From JADJSS01 sp964490845 (GTDB lineage: Bacteria > Bacteroidota > Bacteroidia > Chitinophagales > JADIYW01), in contig CAZBED010000002.1 of the NCBI GenBank assembly GCA_964490845.1, positions 310,001 through 374,000 of the forward strand: 64,000 bases of DNA. The letters run 5' to 3'. Both the position numbers and the translations under genes were made by a program. The notes under the pieces are model-generated. The model saw only the letters and a list, made by a program, of their open reading frames with translations, was not told the origin of the DNA and ran no database searches. This document shows positions 50,938 through 59,738 of this stretch, piece by piece. Numbering within the stretch: the stretch's first letter is position 1; each line of letters opens with the position of its first letter.

Positions 50938-52008
50938 ATGTTAGACAAATTAGAATTAATATACTTTCGTTACAAGGATCTGGAGTCACAACTGAGCGAC
51001 CCTGGAGTGGTGGGAGATATGCAAAAATTCAAAAAAACGTCTAAAGAATATAAAGATTTAGAGCCCATCGTGCAGGCATATGAAAAATATAAAAACCTGC
51101 TGTCCAATATCGACTTCAACAAACAGGTGCTGAATGAAGAGAAGGATGCCGAGATGCGGGAGATGGCCAAAGCGGAGCTGGAAGAGCAGCAGGAGCAACT
51201 GCCGGCACTCGAAGAGGAAATCCGTTTTCTGCTCATTCCTAAAGACCCCGAAGACGATAAGAATGCCATACTGGAAATCCGCGCCGGAACAGGCGGGGAT
51301 GAGGCGAGTATCTTTGCCGGTGATTTGCTGCGGATGTACCTGAAGTATTGTGAAGGCAGAGGTTGGACAACGGAGATAATGAATGAGAATGCCGGAACCG
51401 CTGGTGGTTACAAAGAGGTCGTGGTGGAAGTTACGGGTGACGGTGTTTACGGTGTATTGAAATATGAATCGGGAGTTCACCGCGTTCAGCGGGTACCGGA
51501 AACCGAATCTCAGGGCAGGGTACATACCTCTGCTGCCTCTGTAGCCGTTTTGCCGGAAGCAGATGAGGTGGATATCGACCTAAACATGGGAGATATCAAA
51601 AAGGATGTGTACCGCGCCAGCGGTGCCGGGGGGCAGCACGTCAATAAAACGGAATCTGCCGTTCGTCTGACGCACATACCAACCGGGATTATCGCAGAGT
51701 GTCAGGATGGCCGTTCACAGCATAAAAATTATGAAAGCGCCTTAAAGGTGTTGCGAACACGTTTGTACGAAAAGGCGTTGAACGAACACAATGAGGCTAT
51801 TGCTAAACAACGCAAAACCCTCGTTTCTACCGGCGACAGAAGTGCGAAAATCAGAACCTACAACTATCCTCAGGGACGTGTGACCGACCATAGAATAAAT
51901 CTTACACTTTATAATCTGGGAGAAATTATGAATGGTGACTTACAGGACATCATCGATAAACTCAACTTTGAAGAGAATGCAGAGAAGCTAAAGGTAGGCG
52001 GCTTGTAA
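50938..52008 (+). CDS. prfA: Peptide chain release factor 1
   Basis: The 356-aa protein terminates translation at UAA and UAG codons. It has the GGQ motif in RASGAGGQHVNKTESAVR (about 222-239), with the PAT-type codon-recognition tripeptide region in domain 2 and the acidic DPEDDKNAILEIRAGTGGDEA segment. Length matches RF1. It ends flush against the recO stop, with no intergenic base. Confidence 0.95.
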   Translation: MLDKLELIYFRYKDLESQLSDPGVVGDMQKFKKTSKEYKDLEPIVQAYEKYKNLLSNIDFNKQVLNEEKDAEMREMAKAELEEQQEQLPALEEEIRFLLIPKDPEDDKNAILEIRAGTGGDEASIFAGDLLRMYLKYCEGRGWTTEIMNENAGTAGGYKEVVVEVTGDGVYGVLKYESGVHRVQRVPETESQGRVHTSAASVAVLPEADEVDIDLNMGDIKKDVYRASGAGGQHVNKTESAVRLTHIPTGIIAECQDGRSQHKNYESALKVLRTRLYEKALNEHNEAIAKQRKTLVSTGDRSAKIRTYNYPQGRVTDHRINLTLYNLGEIMNGDLQDIIDKLNFEENAEKLKVGGL

Positions 52009-52731
52009 TCACCCTAACAATTCACTCAATACTGCCGGAGATTTCAGGTCTGTGAAATCAGCAATATGCCAGCGGAAATACAACAGTAATTTTTCCAGCA
52101 GTACTTTGCGTTCGGCATTCGTCAGCTTCAGCTCATTTTTTTCATAATACACCGCCACCATTTTTTTGAGCATGGCGGTTTCCTGTACGCTCAGCGATTG
52201 TTGTGCGGACACAAATGAATCTTCAAAACGACCATTTTCCAGGTTAAAGTAGGCGCCGTTCAGTATGTTGTGCAGCGAAGGTTCAAATCCCAGTATACTG
52301 GCGGTTTCCAGCAGAAAGAACAACGGTTTGTTTTCTGTAAAAGGGGTTTGTCCGTCCAGCTCCGTCAGAAAAAAAATCAGGTAGTCATACAGCCGTTCGT
52401 TCACCTCCTGTTCTTTGATGCATTTCGATATTAATTCAATACAAAAAATGGCAACACTTTGCCTCGTGAAATCATGATGCAGTGTTTGGTAGATATAAGC
52501 AGCAGAGTATTCTTTGATACGATGGAGGTTGCGTTGTTCTTTCAGATAGATTTCGAGATTCAGGATGTTCAGTGGTTGTATCAGATTGCCTTTTTGTTTA
52601 TTTTTAGAACTGCGGACTCCCTGTATGATGAAGCTTAACAAGCCATATTTTTTAGTGAATAATTTTGCAATGATACTCGTCTCGGAATATTTGGTGGTTT
52701 TTAGTACTATTCCCTGCGTCTTGTCAAGCAT
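52009..52731 (-). CDS. recO: DNA repair protein RecO
   Basis: I prefer ATG 52731 (240 aa, MLDKTQGIVLKTTKYSETS), which matches RecO N-termini. ATG 52770 would add 13 residues and is possible because the -7 box at 52791-52798 lies upstream of both. The OB-fold N-terminus (GIVLKTTKYSETSIIAKLFTKKYGLLSFI) and the all-helical C-terminal region are typical. The zinc cysteines found in some RecO proteins are not present. It works with RecR (28 kb) in RecA loading. The stop abuts prfA. Confidence 0.92.
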   Translation of the reverse strand: MLDKTQGIVLKTTKYSETSIIAKLFTKKYGLLSFIIQGVRSSKNKQKGNLIQPLNILNLEIYLKEQRNLHRIKEYSAAYIYQTLHHDFTRQSVAIFCIELISKCIKEQEVNERLYDYLIFFLTELDGQTPFTENKPLFFLLETASILGFEPSLHNILNGAYFNLENGRFEDSFVSAQQSLSVQETAMLKKMVAVYYEKNELKLTNAERKVLLEKLLLYFRWHIADFTDLKSPAVLSELLG

Positions 52732-52790
52732 GTTGTGATGTATTGTTCGCCAGACAGGGATGGATACCATTCCTGCTTTTGTTTTTTTAT

Positions 52791-52798
52791 CAAAAATA
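52791..52798 (-). promoter_or_regulatory. -7 box of recO
   Basis: The minus strand reads TATTTTTG about 20 nt before ATG 52770 and 59 nt before ATG 52731. No consensus -33. Confidence 0.4.
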
Positions 52799-52851
52799 GG
52801 TGTTAATTATGATTAAATATATCTACCTTTATAACAGATAATTTTAAGTAG

Positions 52852-53070
52852 ATGAGAAAATTAAGATTATATATCGTCTTTTTTCTGTTTGTATTGCTGG
52901 GGACGACATCCTGTACCACTTATTATTGCGAATGCAAAACAAGATTGGGAATCATAGTGGATGTTACTCCAATAAAATCTTTGGGAAAAATAGGTGCTAA
53001 AAGCGTCTGTGATTCCTATCAGGAGCAAAACAACAGAAACGGGGCAGACCAGGTTTGTTCCCTGCGATAA
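52852..53070 (+). CDS. Small hypothetical lipoprotein
   Basis: The 72-aa protein has a short signal peptide and lipobox ending LLGTTSC (Cys at about 21). The ~50 mature residues include a cysteine pair near the N-terminus (YYCECK) and two further cysteines, suggesting disulfides. No family is recognised. It ends 4 nt before the stop of the convergent gene at 53075. It is short, so confidence is moderate; the good signal sequence and lipobox argue that it is real. Confidence 0.6.
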   Translation: MRKLRLYIVFFLFVLLGTTSCTTYYCECKTRLGIIVDVTPIKSLGKIGAKSVCDSYQEQNNRNGADQVCSLR

Positions 53071-53074
53071 ACAT

Positions 53075-53458
53075 TTAAACCCAACCCTTTTCCTTATAAA
53101 TGCTGTAACCCTCGGCTAAAGTTTCTTTTATATGGCGAAGTAAGTCTTTATCTGTTTTCCTGAGGTGGAAACAAGATTTTCCTTTCAGTAATTTTAATAA
53201 GTCGGGATGTATCGATTTTTTTAGTGTTTCAGGATCTGAATATACTGGCATGAAATAGAATCCGACATAATTGCCCTGAATGATAAGAGCTCCGAAGTAT
53301 ACTTCGTTTCGTTGTTTTCCAAAGGCAAATACTTCTTTCTCGCTCCATAGTTCATACCGCGATTCAAAGTCCATTCGGGCTCGAATACAGCCTTTTTCAT
53401 ATTTTTTCAGCAGGGGCTTCACCTGGTCGAATATTTCTTTCAGTTCTTCTGCTTTCAT
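53075..53458 (-). CDS. DUF1801-like protein
   Basis: The 127-aa protein resembles the DUF1801 (YdhG-like) family in order of elements: YELWSEKEVFAFGKQRNEVYFGALI, VGFYFMPVYSDP, LLKLLKGKSCFHL and a final helix with GYSIYKEKGW. These are small soluble proteins of unknown role. No signal peptide is present. It stands between a small lipoprotein gene and pepP, with no clear operon link. Confidence 0.6.
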   Translation of the reverse strand: MKAEELKEIFDQVKPLLKKYEKGCIRARMDFESRYELWSEKEVFAFGKQRNEVYFGALIIQGNYVGFYFMPVYSDPETLKKSIHPDLLKLLKGKSCFHLRKTDKDLLRHIKETLAEGYSIYKEKGWV

Positions 53459-53501
53459 ATTTGATAAGGTTGTGATAAAACGGGTTTGAAATACTGTGCA
53501 A

Positions 53502-54791
53502 CTACGAATTCATAAGTTCTTCAATTTCGTCGGCTTCAATCGGGATGTCGTGCATCAAATCAACGATTCCATTTTCTGTAATAAGGATATCATTTTCCAG
53601 GCGGATACCTATTTTTTCTTCCGGAATATAGATACCCGGCTCACAGGTAAACACATTTCCCACCTGCATGGGTGCATACCGGTCGCCGATATCATGAACG
53701 TCAATTCCTAAAAAATGGGAAGTGCCGTGCATGAAATATTTTTTAAATAGCGGATTATCAGGGTCCTGTTTGGCTACCTCGTCTTTATTCAGCAATCCTA
53801 ATCCGATAAGCTCAGCTTCCATTATTTTACCAACTTCCTTGTTATAGTCTGCAAGTATGCTGCCCGGTTTCAACATGGTTTTCGCTTCTTTCATCACTCT
53901 CAAAACAGCGTTGTAGATATCTTTCTGACGTCCCGTAAATCTGCCGCTGGCAGGAATAGTTCGGGTAAGGTCTGAGGCATAGTTGGCATATTCTGAACCG
54001 AAATCCATCAGCACCAGTTCTCCATCATTGCATGGCCGGTTGTTTTCTATATAGTGCAGCACGCAGGCATTGTAGCCGCTGGCAATGATGGGTGTGTAGG
54101 CATGGCCATTGGCTCGCTGGCGGATAAATTCATGGATGATTTCCGCTTCCACTTCATATTCCATCACTCCCGGTTTCATGTATTTCAATACCCGAATGAA
54201 AGCGTCACGGGTGATTTCGCAGGCTTTTCGGATGAGTTCCACTTCTACGGGATGTTTAACACTGCGCAGCTTAGACATAATAGGGCCCAGGCGCTTGATT
54301 TCGTGAGCAGGATAGCTGTATTTTAAGTCATTGGCAAAACGGATATCTTTGTATGGTACCGGATTGTCTGCTCGGTCATTTTCATTGATGTTGATATACA
54401 CCTTTTCGCAATGCGCCATCAGTCCTTTGAGGGTGGATTCAAAATTTTCTTCCCAGAATATCTGTTGGATGCCTGAAGCTGCTCTCGCTTCCTCCATCGT
54501 GTATTTGTGCCCTTCCCATACAGCGATGTATTCATTGGTCTTTCGCAAAAACAAAACCTCCCGGTAGATTGGATTCGGGCAGTCCGGATAAAATATCAGT
54601 ATCGTTTTTTCCTGGTCGATGCCTGACAACCAGAACAAATCAGGATTTTGACGAAAAACATAAGACTGGTCGGCGCTGCGCGGCATTTCATCATTCGCCA
54701 GCAAGATGGCCATAGAGTTAGCTGGCAATTCTGCAGCCAGTTTCTTACGGTTGTCAATAAAAAGTTGCGCGTTTATAGGTAAATACTTCAT
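53502..54791 (-). CDS. pepP: Xaa-Pro aminopeptidase, M24 family
   Basis: The 429-aa protein has the aminopeptidase P N-terminal domain and a C-terminal pita-bread metallopeptidase fold. Metal ligands are visible in LVLMDFGSEYANYASDLTRT (two Asp), the HGTSHFLGIDVHD His, CEPGIYIPEEKIGIRLEND (Glu, Glu). It removes N-terminal residues before proline. Length and domain order fit PepP. It is monocistronic. Confidence 0.94.
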   Translation of the reverse strand: MKYLPINAQLFIDNRKKLAAELPANSMAILLANDEMPRSADQSYVFRQNPDLFWLSGIDQEKTILIFYPDCPNPIYREVLFLRKTNEYIAVWEGHKYTMEEARAASGIQQIFWEENFESTLKGLMAHCEKVYININENDRADNPVPYKDIRFANDLKYSYPAHEIKRLGPIMSKLRSVKHPVEVELIRKACEITRDAFIRVLKYMKPGVMEYEVEAEIIHEFIRQRANGHAYTPIIASGYNACVLHYIENNRPCNDGELVLMDFGSEYANYASDLTRTIPASGRFTGRQKDIYNAVLRVMKEAKTMLKPGSILADYNKEVGKIMEAELIGLGLLNKDEVAKQDPDNPLFKKYFMHGTSHFLGIDVHDIGDRYAPMQVGNVFTCEPGIYIPEEKIGIRLENDILITENGIVDLMHDIPIEADEIEELMNS

Positions 54792-54935
54792 CTGTTCAGC
54801 TTTGATTAATAAGTGTGCGACACGGCACTATTCTTACTCTCAAAGGTAAATAATTTATCTTCAAAAGAATCTGGAATATTAAGATAAAAGGAATATACTC
54901 CCCGGTAAATAGGAGCGACGTTAGCACATTTATAA

Positions 54936-55592
54936 TTATGCCCTCGCCAGTTGTTTGTTAAGGTCTTTCAGGTGTTTTCTTACTTCTTCATTCTTCACCT
55001 TCAGCGCATTCGCCCTGCGCAGATATTCTTTGGCTACTTTTATCTCCCGGCGCTGAGCATAGATGGAACAGATTTGTATGTAGGCGGTTGCAAGGTTGTC
55101 GTCATCGGGAACACCTTTCTGAATAGCTATTTTTAGGTTTTTCAGGGCCTCTTTGGTATCGCCTTTTTGCAAAGCGATACCACCCAGTTGCAAATAAGAA
55201 ATGCCTTCCTGAGAGGTACCCAGCATATCGCTTCTGTTAGCCAGGCTTTTTCGGATATTGGCTTCTGCGGCATCCAGATTCTGATTAGCCATATCAAAAT
55301 TTGATTGCAGCATATAGTATCCCTGACGAACCGGTTTGATTAGTAAGTTAGGGAATTTTATCCATGATATCGCTTCTTTAGCGCCTTCTATGTCACCGGC
55401 TTCCACTTTTTTCTGAAGGTAGCGCATGGGCCCGATGAAAATATCAAACAAGATGACACTAACGGAAGCGATGTACAGCATTATTGACCATTGCCAGCCT
55501 TTATGAACAAAGATGTGGAGGAGTATGCCTATGCCTAAAACTACAAAAGCTGCATAAAATCGATATTTGACATATAGTTTTCCGAAATCCAT
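54936..55592 (-). CDS. Membrane protein with TPR-like repeats
   Basis: The 218-aa protein has two N-terminal helices (about 12-30 and 34-53). These are followed by a helical region with TPR-like units, for example QGYYMLQSNFDMANQNLDAAEANI, LQLGGIALQKGDTKEALKNLKIAI and AYIQICSIYAQRREIKVAKEYLRR, typical of tetratricopeptide pairs. It probably anchors a protein-protein interaction platform at the inner membrane. No partner is evident. The upstream -7 box is 17 nt from the ATG. Confidence 0.8.
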   Translation of the reverse strand: MDFGKLYVKYRFYAAFVVLGIGILLHIFVHKGWQWSIMLYIASVSVILFDIFIGPMRYLQKKVEAGDIEGAKEAISWIKFPNLLIKPVRQGYYMLQSNFDMANQNLDAAEANIRKSLANRSDMLGTSQEGISYLQLGGIALQKGDTKEALKNLKIAIQKGVPDDDNLATAYIQICSIYAQRREIKVAKEYLRRANALKVKNEEVRKHLKDLNKQLARA

Positions 55593-55609
55593 AATATAAA
55601 ATTGAGATG

Positions 55610-55617
55610 CAAAAATA
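55610..55617 (-). promoter_or_regulatory. -7 box of the TPR gene
   Basis: The minus strand reads TATTTTTG, 17 nt before the ATG at 55592; a short leader is expected. It sits between this gene and the end of the DUF5686 gene. Confidence 0.45.
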
Positions 55618-55643
55618 GTTTATTTAGTGTCAAGATGCAAACA

Positions 55644-58115
55644 CTAAAATCTAGGATAAAAACTCATTGTCCATCTGAATTTGGTAATTCCCGGTTTGTT
55701 GAGTTGTGTGAGCCTCCAGCTGAAATCGAAGCGAATCAGTTTCAGGATATTTTCGATACCAAAACCCATTTCCGCGTAAAATCCGTTCAATCCGGTTAGT
55801 CCAGGAGGAAGGTCGCTAAAAGCACCTGTTTTTTTATTGTACGAACTTACCGCCAGTTTGGTGGTAAATATTTCACGCAAGCCAAGTTTGCGCCATCCGG
55901 GAATTTTATTAAAAATAAATCCGTCAAAATGATGCTCTATAAACAAAGTAAGTGACTGGTCAGCCACGTATTCTAAATCTCCCATATTCTGGAACCGTTT
56001 GGCGTCTAATAACAGGGCCTGATTTCCCCCTGGGTGAATGGTTAATACTGGGTAGGGGGCATTTCCAAAAATCTTACTTCCGTTCAATTGAATTTTTGTG
56101 TATCCAATAGGAGAAGGTAAGCGCTCTTCTATCATTAATTCAATTTTCTGATAATTAAAATCACTTCCTAATTTTTTGAAACTGAAAGAAAAATCAAAAT
56201 AAATTCGTGGCATTTTTCCTTTCAGGAATAATTTCTGTCGTTCAGTTTGTAAAAACTTAGCACCTGGAGTAGCTGTCAGATTAATATTCGGCGCAAAAAT
56301 TTTAAAGGAGCGGATAGTGTCTTTTATACCCCATTCATTTGTCTTGATAAACTCTACATTTCCGGGCAGTGACTGGTACATCTTAAAATTGAGAGAGAAT
56401 GTGTTGGATATATCCTTCTTCCATTCTCGGGTATAGAATAGCTTTGCATCTTTCAGGTAAACTAAATCTGCAATTACCCTTCTGCGCAGAGCGGAGGTGT
56501 AAATGTAATCGAAATCCATATTGGTTCCATTGACAGATAAGCGCTGATAATCGTCTTTATAACTGAACCCTATGGAATGGAAATGGTCTTTTTTGTCGGG
56601 TAATTTAGAAGAAAATTCTACACCGTACTTAAATCGTTTATCCTGGATACCAAAGGCGCCGTAGACTTTAAAAGCGACCCATGGACTTAGTCTCCAGTTG
56701 TTTTTGATGTTAATTCTAAAACGAACTTTTTCTATTTCATTTAAACTGACAAACTGATACAGAGAGCCGTAGTCCAGTGTCTTGGTTTTGTAATAGCCGC
56801 TAACGAAGAAGCTCCCAACTCTTGAGATAGATTTGTAAAATTTCGTTCTCTTCAGTGAATCAATAAGAAAGTATACTTTGTTTTCCGGGGGGCTGAGGAT
56901 GTCGTGGCGACTTGCAACCCAAAAGGAATCTGTTTTTTTGCGGTGATCTTTAAGGATTATATTATTGTCCCGTTTTAAAATAGAATCGGCTAACGGTTCG
57001 TCCACCACAATATTATTTCGGTGCAAATATCTTGCAATCCTTACTGTTTTTGCTTTTTTTCGTTTAGTTATACCCACGTCGGTGCTTCGGGATTCTTCAT
57101 TTTTAAACCACCCTTTACCGGTATTTTCAAATCCTTGCGTCAGGTGAAAATCGTTGATAAAGTTTACGTTGGATCGTTTATCAATACCTAATTCAATTTT
57201 CATAATCGCAAAAGAAGAATCATGTATGGTTGCTTTGCCATTGAATAATAAATCCGATTTGCTTTTGGCTACAAAAGCCAGATTATATAACCAGGCACTG
57301 TCAGGGCCTTTAACACTGTCAATCAAATAATAATTGTATAAGGCTAGTCCTCCGTCAGCAAACGGCAAAACAAAACTTTTTCCGTTTATGTCTGTCTGGT
57401 TGTTGTATACTTCAACATCATCAAACATAACATCCAATAGTTCCACAAACCGTAACTGCTCAATCCCCGATGTTTTTGTCGCCTTTAATACGGTCATATT
57501 CTTTTTCGGGTCTTTGTTAAAATAATGATCCGTTAAAGATTCTTTTAGTATTAATGGAATGAATTTTGTCCCGTCTGCCGTACTGTCTTTGTTGTCTAGT
57601 ATAAACAGAAAAGGCTTAAATATTTTTTTTGTACTAATTTTGCTGCTAACGTTATAAAGCGAAGCAACGGTTTTCAGATATTCTTCATAGCTATAGGTAT
57701 CGTATGATTTTGGTTTGTTTTCATCTTTATGGCGCACCACATTTCTGAAAATACGGATGGCAACCGTATCTTTTGGAATTTTGTTTCTCTTGGCTTTTAC
57801 CGTGAATTCTTCAAGCATAAAACTCTCCAGATGCATCTTTACTACAATGGAATCTTTTTTGAAAAATCGTTTTTTTAAGGATTCATTCTTATAGCCGAGA
57901 TAGGAGAAGATAACGGAGTCTGTCTTGGCATTTACCATAAAAGAAAAACGCCCGCTGTCATCTGTGGTGCCTCCCATGCTCGAACTTACGCTATAATTGA
58001 CGTATGGCATGGGTTCTTTTGTCCGGGCGTCAATGACAATACCCCTCAGTTCAAACTGTCCGAAAGCATAACAGGAAACAACAATCAGGAATATGGATAG
58101 AATGGTTTTTCGCAC
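55644..58115 (-). CDS. DUF5686/carboxypeptidase regulatory-like outer-membrane protein
   Basis: I choose GTG 58115 (823 aa, signal peptide RKTILSIFLIVVSCYAFG); the TTG seven codons earlier lies inside a -7 box. Residues ~25-110 form a carboxypeptidase regulatory-like beta-sandwich (LRGIVIDARTKEPMPYVNYSV, VIFSYLGYKNESL). The rest is the DUF5686 beta-barrel-like region, ending in aromatic RFRWTMSFYPRF with a terminal Phe, as in outer-membrane barrels. The family is common in Bacteroidota and functionally open. No TonB box is obvious. Confidence 0.85.
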   Translation of the reverse strand: MRKTILSIFLIVVSCYAFGQFELRGIVIDARTKEPMPYVNYSVSSSMGGTTDDSGRFSFMVNAKTDSVIFSYLGYKNESLKKRFFKKDSIVVKMHLESFMLEEFTVKAKRNKIPKDTVAIRIFRNVVRHKDENKPKSYDTYSYEEYLKTVASLYNVSSKISTKKIFKPFLFILDNKDSTADGTKFIPLILKESLTDHYFNKDPKKNMTVLKATKTSGIEQLRFVELLDVMFDDVEVYNNQTDINGKSFVLPFADGGLALYNYYLIDSVKGPDSAWLYNLAFVAKSKSDLLFNGKATIHDSSFAIMKIELGIDKRSNVNFINDFHLTQGFENTGKGWFKNEESRSTDVGITKRKKAKTVRIARYLHRNNIVVDEPLADSILKRDNNIILKDHRKKTDSFWVASRHDILSPPENKVYFLIDSLKRTKFYKSISRVGSFFVSGYYKTKTLDYGSLYQFVSLNEIEKVRFRINIKNNWRLSPWVAFKVYGAFGIQDKRFKYGVEFSSKLPDKKDHFHSIGFSYKDDYQRLSVNGTNMDFDYIYTSALRRRVIADLVYLKDAKLFYTREWKKDISNTFSLNFKMYQSLPGNVEFIKTNEWGIKDTIRSFKIFAPNINLTATPGAKFLQTERQKLFLKGKMPRIYFDFSFSFKKLGSDFNYQKIELMIEERLPSPIGYTKIQLNGSKIFGNAPYPVLTIHPGGNQALLLDAKRFQNMGDLEYVADQSLTLFIEHHFDGFIFNKIPGWRKLGLREIFTTKLAVSSYNKKTGAFSDLPPGLTGLNGFYAEMGFGIENILKLIRFDFSWRLTQLNKPGITKFRWTMSFYPRF

Positions 58116-58133
58116 AAGAAGAATTATAACGGA

Positions 58134-58141
58134 CAAAAGTA
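58134..58141 (-). promoter_or_regulatory. -7 box upstream of the DUF5686 gene
   Basis: The minus strand reads TACTTTTG, about 18 nt before GTG 58115 and overlapping the alternative TTG. A TTG lies 16 nt upstream as a weak -33. Confidence 0.45.
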
Positions 58142-58584
58142 CAATTTATTTTCATGACAACTCTACACATAAATAATTTTAAACTATTCATAATGACTAA
58201 ATAATTTACAAAAAAAATAACCAGAAAAATCCTAATCGCCTTTGGACATCACTTAGTGCTTTATATACTTTTTAAGATTCACTAAAGGCTGGCAAAGTAT
58301 ATTAATATGATTAATTATCGATTTAATATCAAAAAAGTGATAAGAAATGATAAATCCATTGGAATAAATTATTTAATGATTAGCTATACGGCATTTTTCT
58401 TCTTTATTAATTTTCTTAATTTCCCTATATTTATCTTCTGAATAATTTGGGTAATCCATATTAATCTATTGATTATAAATTAGTTGTATTTTTTATTGTG
58501 TGTTTTTAATAAAATAATTAAAAGTGTTTATCCTCTGCATGCACTTTGTACAATATTCTTAACCCCAAATTAATATGCAATAAT
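58142..58584. other. AT-rich intergenic region without a recognisable gene
   Basis: About 440 nt between the DUF5686 promoter and the rpsL promoters. It is visibly much richer in A+T than its surroundings, with several TAATTATT/TTTAATA-type stretches and no open frame with family support. It may serve as an UP-element-like or architectural region for the strong ribosomal promoters. I see no RNA gene in it. Confidence 0.5.
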
Positions 58585-58616
58585 TTTCCACAATTGGGAA
58601 TTAGTTTGTATCTTTG
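58585..58616 (+). promoter_or_regulatory. Upstream promoter P1 of the str-S10 operon
   Basis: TTTC (58585-58588), a 20-nt spacer, then TATCTTTG followed by CGCC (58609-58620), an exact -7 box. The first gene starts at 58794, so the leader would be about 170 nt. Confidence 0.6.
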
Positions 58617-58724
58617 CGCCCACTTCAGGAGGAAAATTCCATTCTTTGGATGCATTCTTCTTGTAGTTACTGCCTTCGCAGGGAAGGTAAGACTACAAAA
58701 AAATAACTTCTTTTACGTCGTTTA

Positions 58725-58756
58725 TTTGGTATTCTTGCCCATTTTCCCTACCTTCG
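58725..58756 (+). promoter_or_regulatory. Downstream promoter P2 of the str-S10 operon
   Basis: TTTG (58725-58728), a 20-nt spacer, then TACCTTCG (58749-58756), one mismatch to TAnnTTTG. The leader to rpsL would be about 30 nt. A similar but poorer set (TTTG 58645-58648, TGCCTTCG 58671-58678) lies 78-80 nt upstream, and CCTTCGCAGGGAAGG there can fold into a small hairpin. Confidence 0.5.
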
Positions 58757-58793
58757 CAGTCCCAAATTTTTAAAAAAGTAACGAAAGTAACGA

Positions 58794-59198
58794 ATGCCTA
58801 CAATTCAACAACTAGTAAGAAAAGGAAGAGAGCAGCTTCAGTATGCCTCTAAATCAAGGGCTTTGGATGCATGTCCTCAACGCAGAGGGGTTTGTACCCG
58901 TGTGTATACCACTACGCCTAAGAAGCCGAATTCAGCTTTGCGTAAGGTTGCAAAAGTACGTTTGACCAACAAATTTGAAGTGATTGCATACATTCCCGGT
59001 GAAGGGCACAACCTTCAGGAGCACTCTATCGTCATGATTCGTGGCGGAAGGGTAAAAGATTTGCCGGGTGTACGTTACCATATTGTGCGCGGCGCTTTGG
59101 ATACTGCGGGTGTCAATAATCGTCAGAAAAGCCGTTCAAAATACGGAACGAAGAAAGGTAAAGCAGGTGCTGCAGCTCCGGCAAAAGGAAAAAAATAA
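58794..59198 (+). CDS. rpsL: 30S ribosomal protein S12
   Basis: The 134-aa protein sits at the decoding centre. It has the universally conserved TTTPKKPNSALRK (K43) and GGRVKDLPGVRYH (K88) segments, where streptomycin-resistance mutations occur; both lysines are wild type. The C-terminal tail is Lys/Ala-rich (KGKAGAAAPAKGKK), as often in Bacteroidota. First gene of the operon. Confidence 0.98.
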   Translation: MPTIQQLVRKGREQLQYASKSRALDACPQRRGVCTRVYTTTPKKPNSALRKVAKVRLTNKFEVIAYIPGEGHNLQEHSIVMIRGGRVKDLPGVRYHIVRGALDTAGVNNRQKSRSKYGTKKGKAGAAAPAKGKK

Positions 59199-59225
59199 TT
59201 CTATAAAACAGAAGATAGTATATAG

Positions 59226-59693
59226 ATGAGAAAGCAAAAAGCAAAAAAACGATACTTGGCCCCGGATCCGGTTTACGGAGATCCGTTGATTACGCGTTTT
59301 GTAAACAACCTGATGATTGGCGGTAAAAAAAGTACGGCGTACACCGCTTTTTATGAAGCGATGGACCGTATCAAAAAATCTACTAACGAAGAAGGATATG
59401 ATATCTGGAGAAAAGCTATGGATAACGCCATGCCTGCAGTGGAGGTGAAAAGCCGAAGAATCGGTGGTGCTACCTTCCAGATACCGACCCCTATCCGTGA
59501 AGACAGAAAATTGTTTATGACAATCCGTTGGTTGATTCAGTTCTCCCGCAAAAGAAACGGAAAATCCATGGGTGATAAACTGGCAGCTGAGTTGATTGCA
59601 GCATCAAAAGGGGAAGGAGCAGCAGTGAAAAGAAAAGAGGATACTCATAAAATGGCAGAAGCCAATAAAGCATTCTCACACTTTAAAGTATAA
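59226..59693 (+). CDS. rpsG: 30S ribosomal protein S7
   Basis: The 155-aa protein nucleates the 30S head. Conserved parts include RKQKAKKRYLAPDPVYGDPLI, FINNLM-type VNNLMIGGKKSTA and the RRIGGATFQIP hairpin. In E. coli S7 represses the str operon; whether that occurs here is unknown. It starts 27 nt after rpsL. Confidence 0.98.
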   Translation: MRKQKAKKRYLAPDPVYGDPLITRFVNNLMIGGKKSTAYTAFYEAMDRIKKSTNEEGYDIWRKAMDNAMPAVEVKSRRIGGATFQIPTPIREDRKLFMTIRWLIQFSRKRNGKSMGDKLAAELIAASKGEGAAVKRKEDTHKMAEANKAFSHFKV

Positions 59694-59738
59694 TAAACAA
59701 AAATAGCAGGTGCGTAACAGCACTAAATAGAAAAAGAA

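Noticed and set aside
58142..58584. AT-rich tract as a replication origin
   Set aside because: No DnaA-box cluster of TTATCCACA type and no dnaA/dnaN neighbours; it simply precedes strong ribosomal promoters.
58546..58773. Open frame of 75 codons upstream of rpsL
   Set aside because: It runs across both rpsL promoter candidates, its translation has no family resemblance, and it has no plausible start context. Treated as non-coding.
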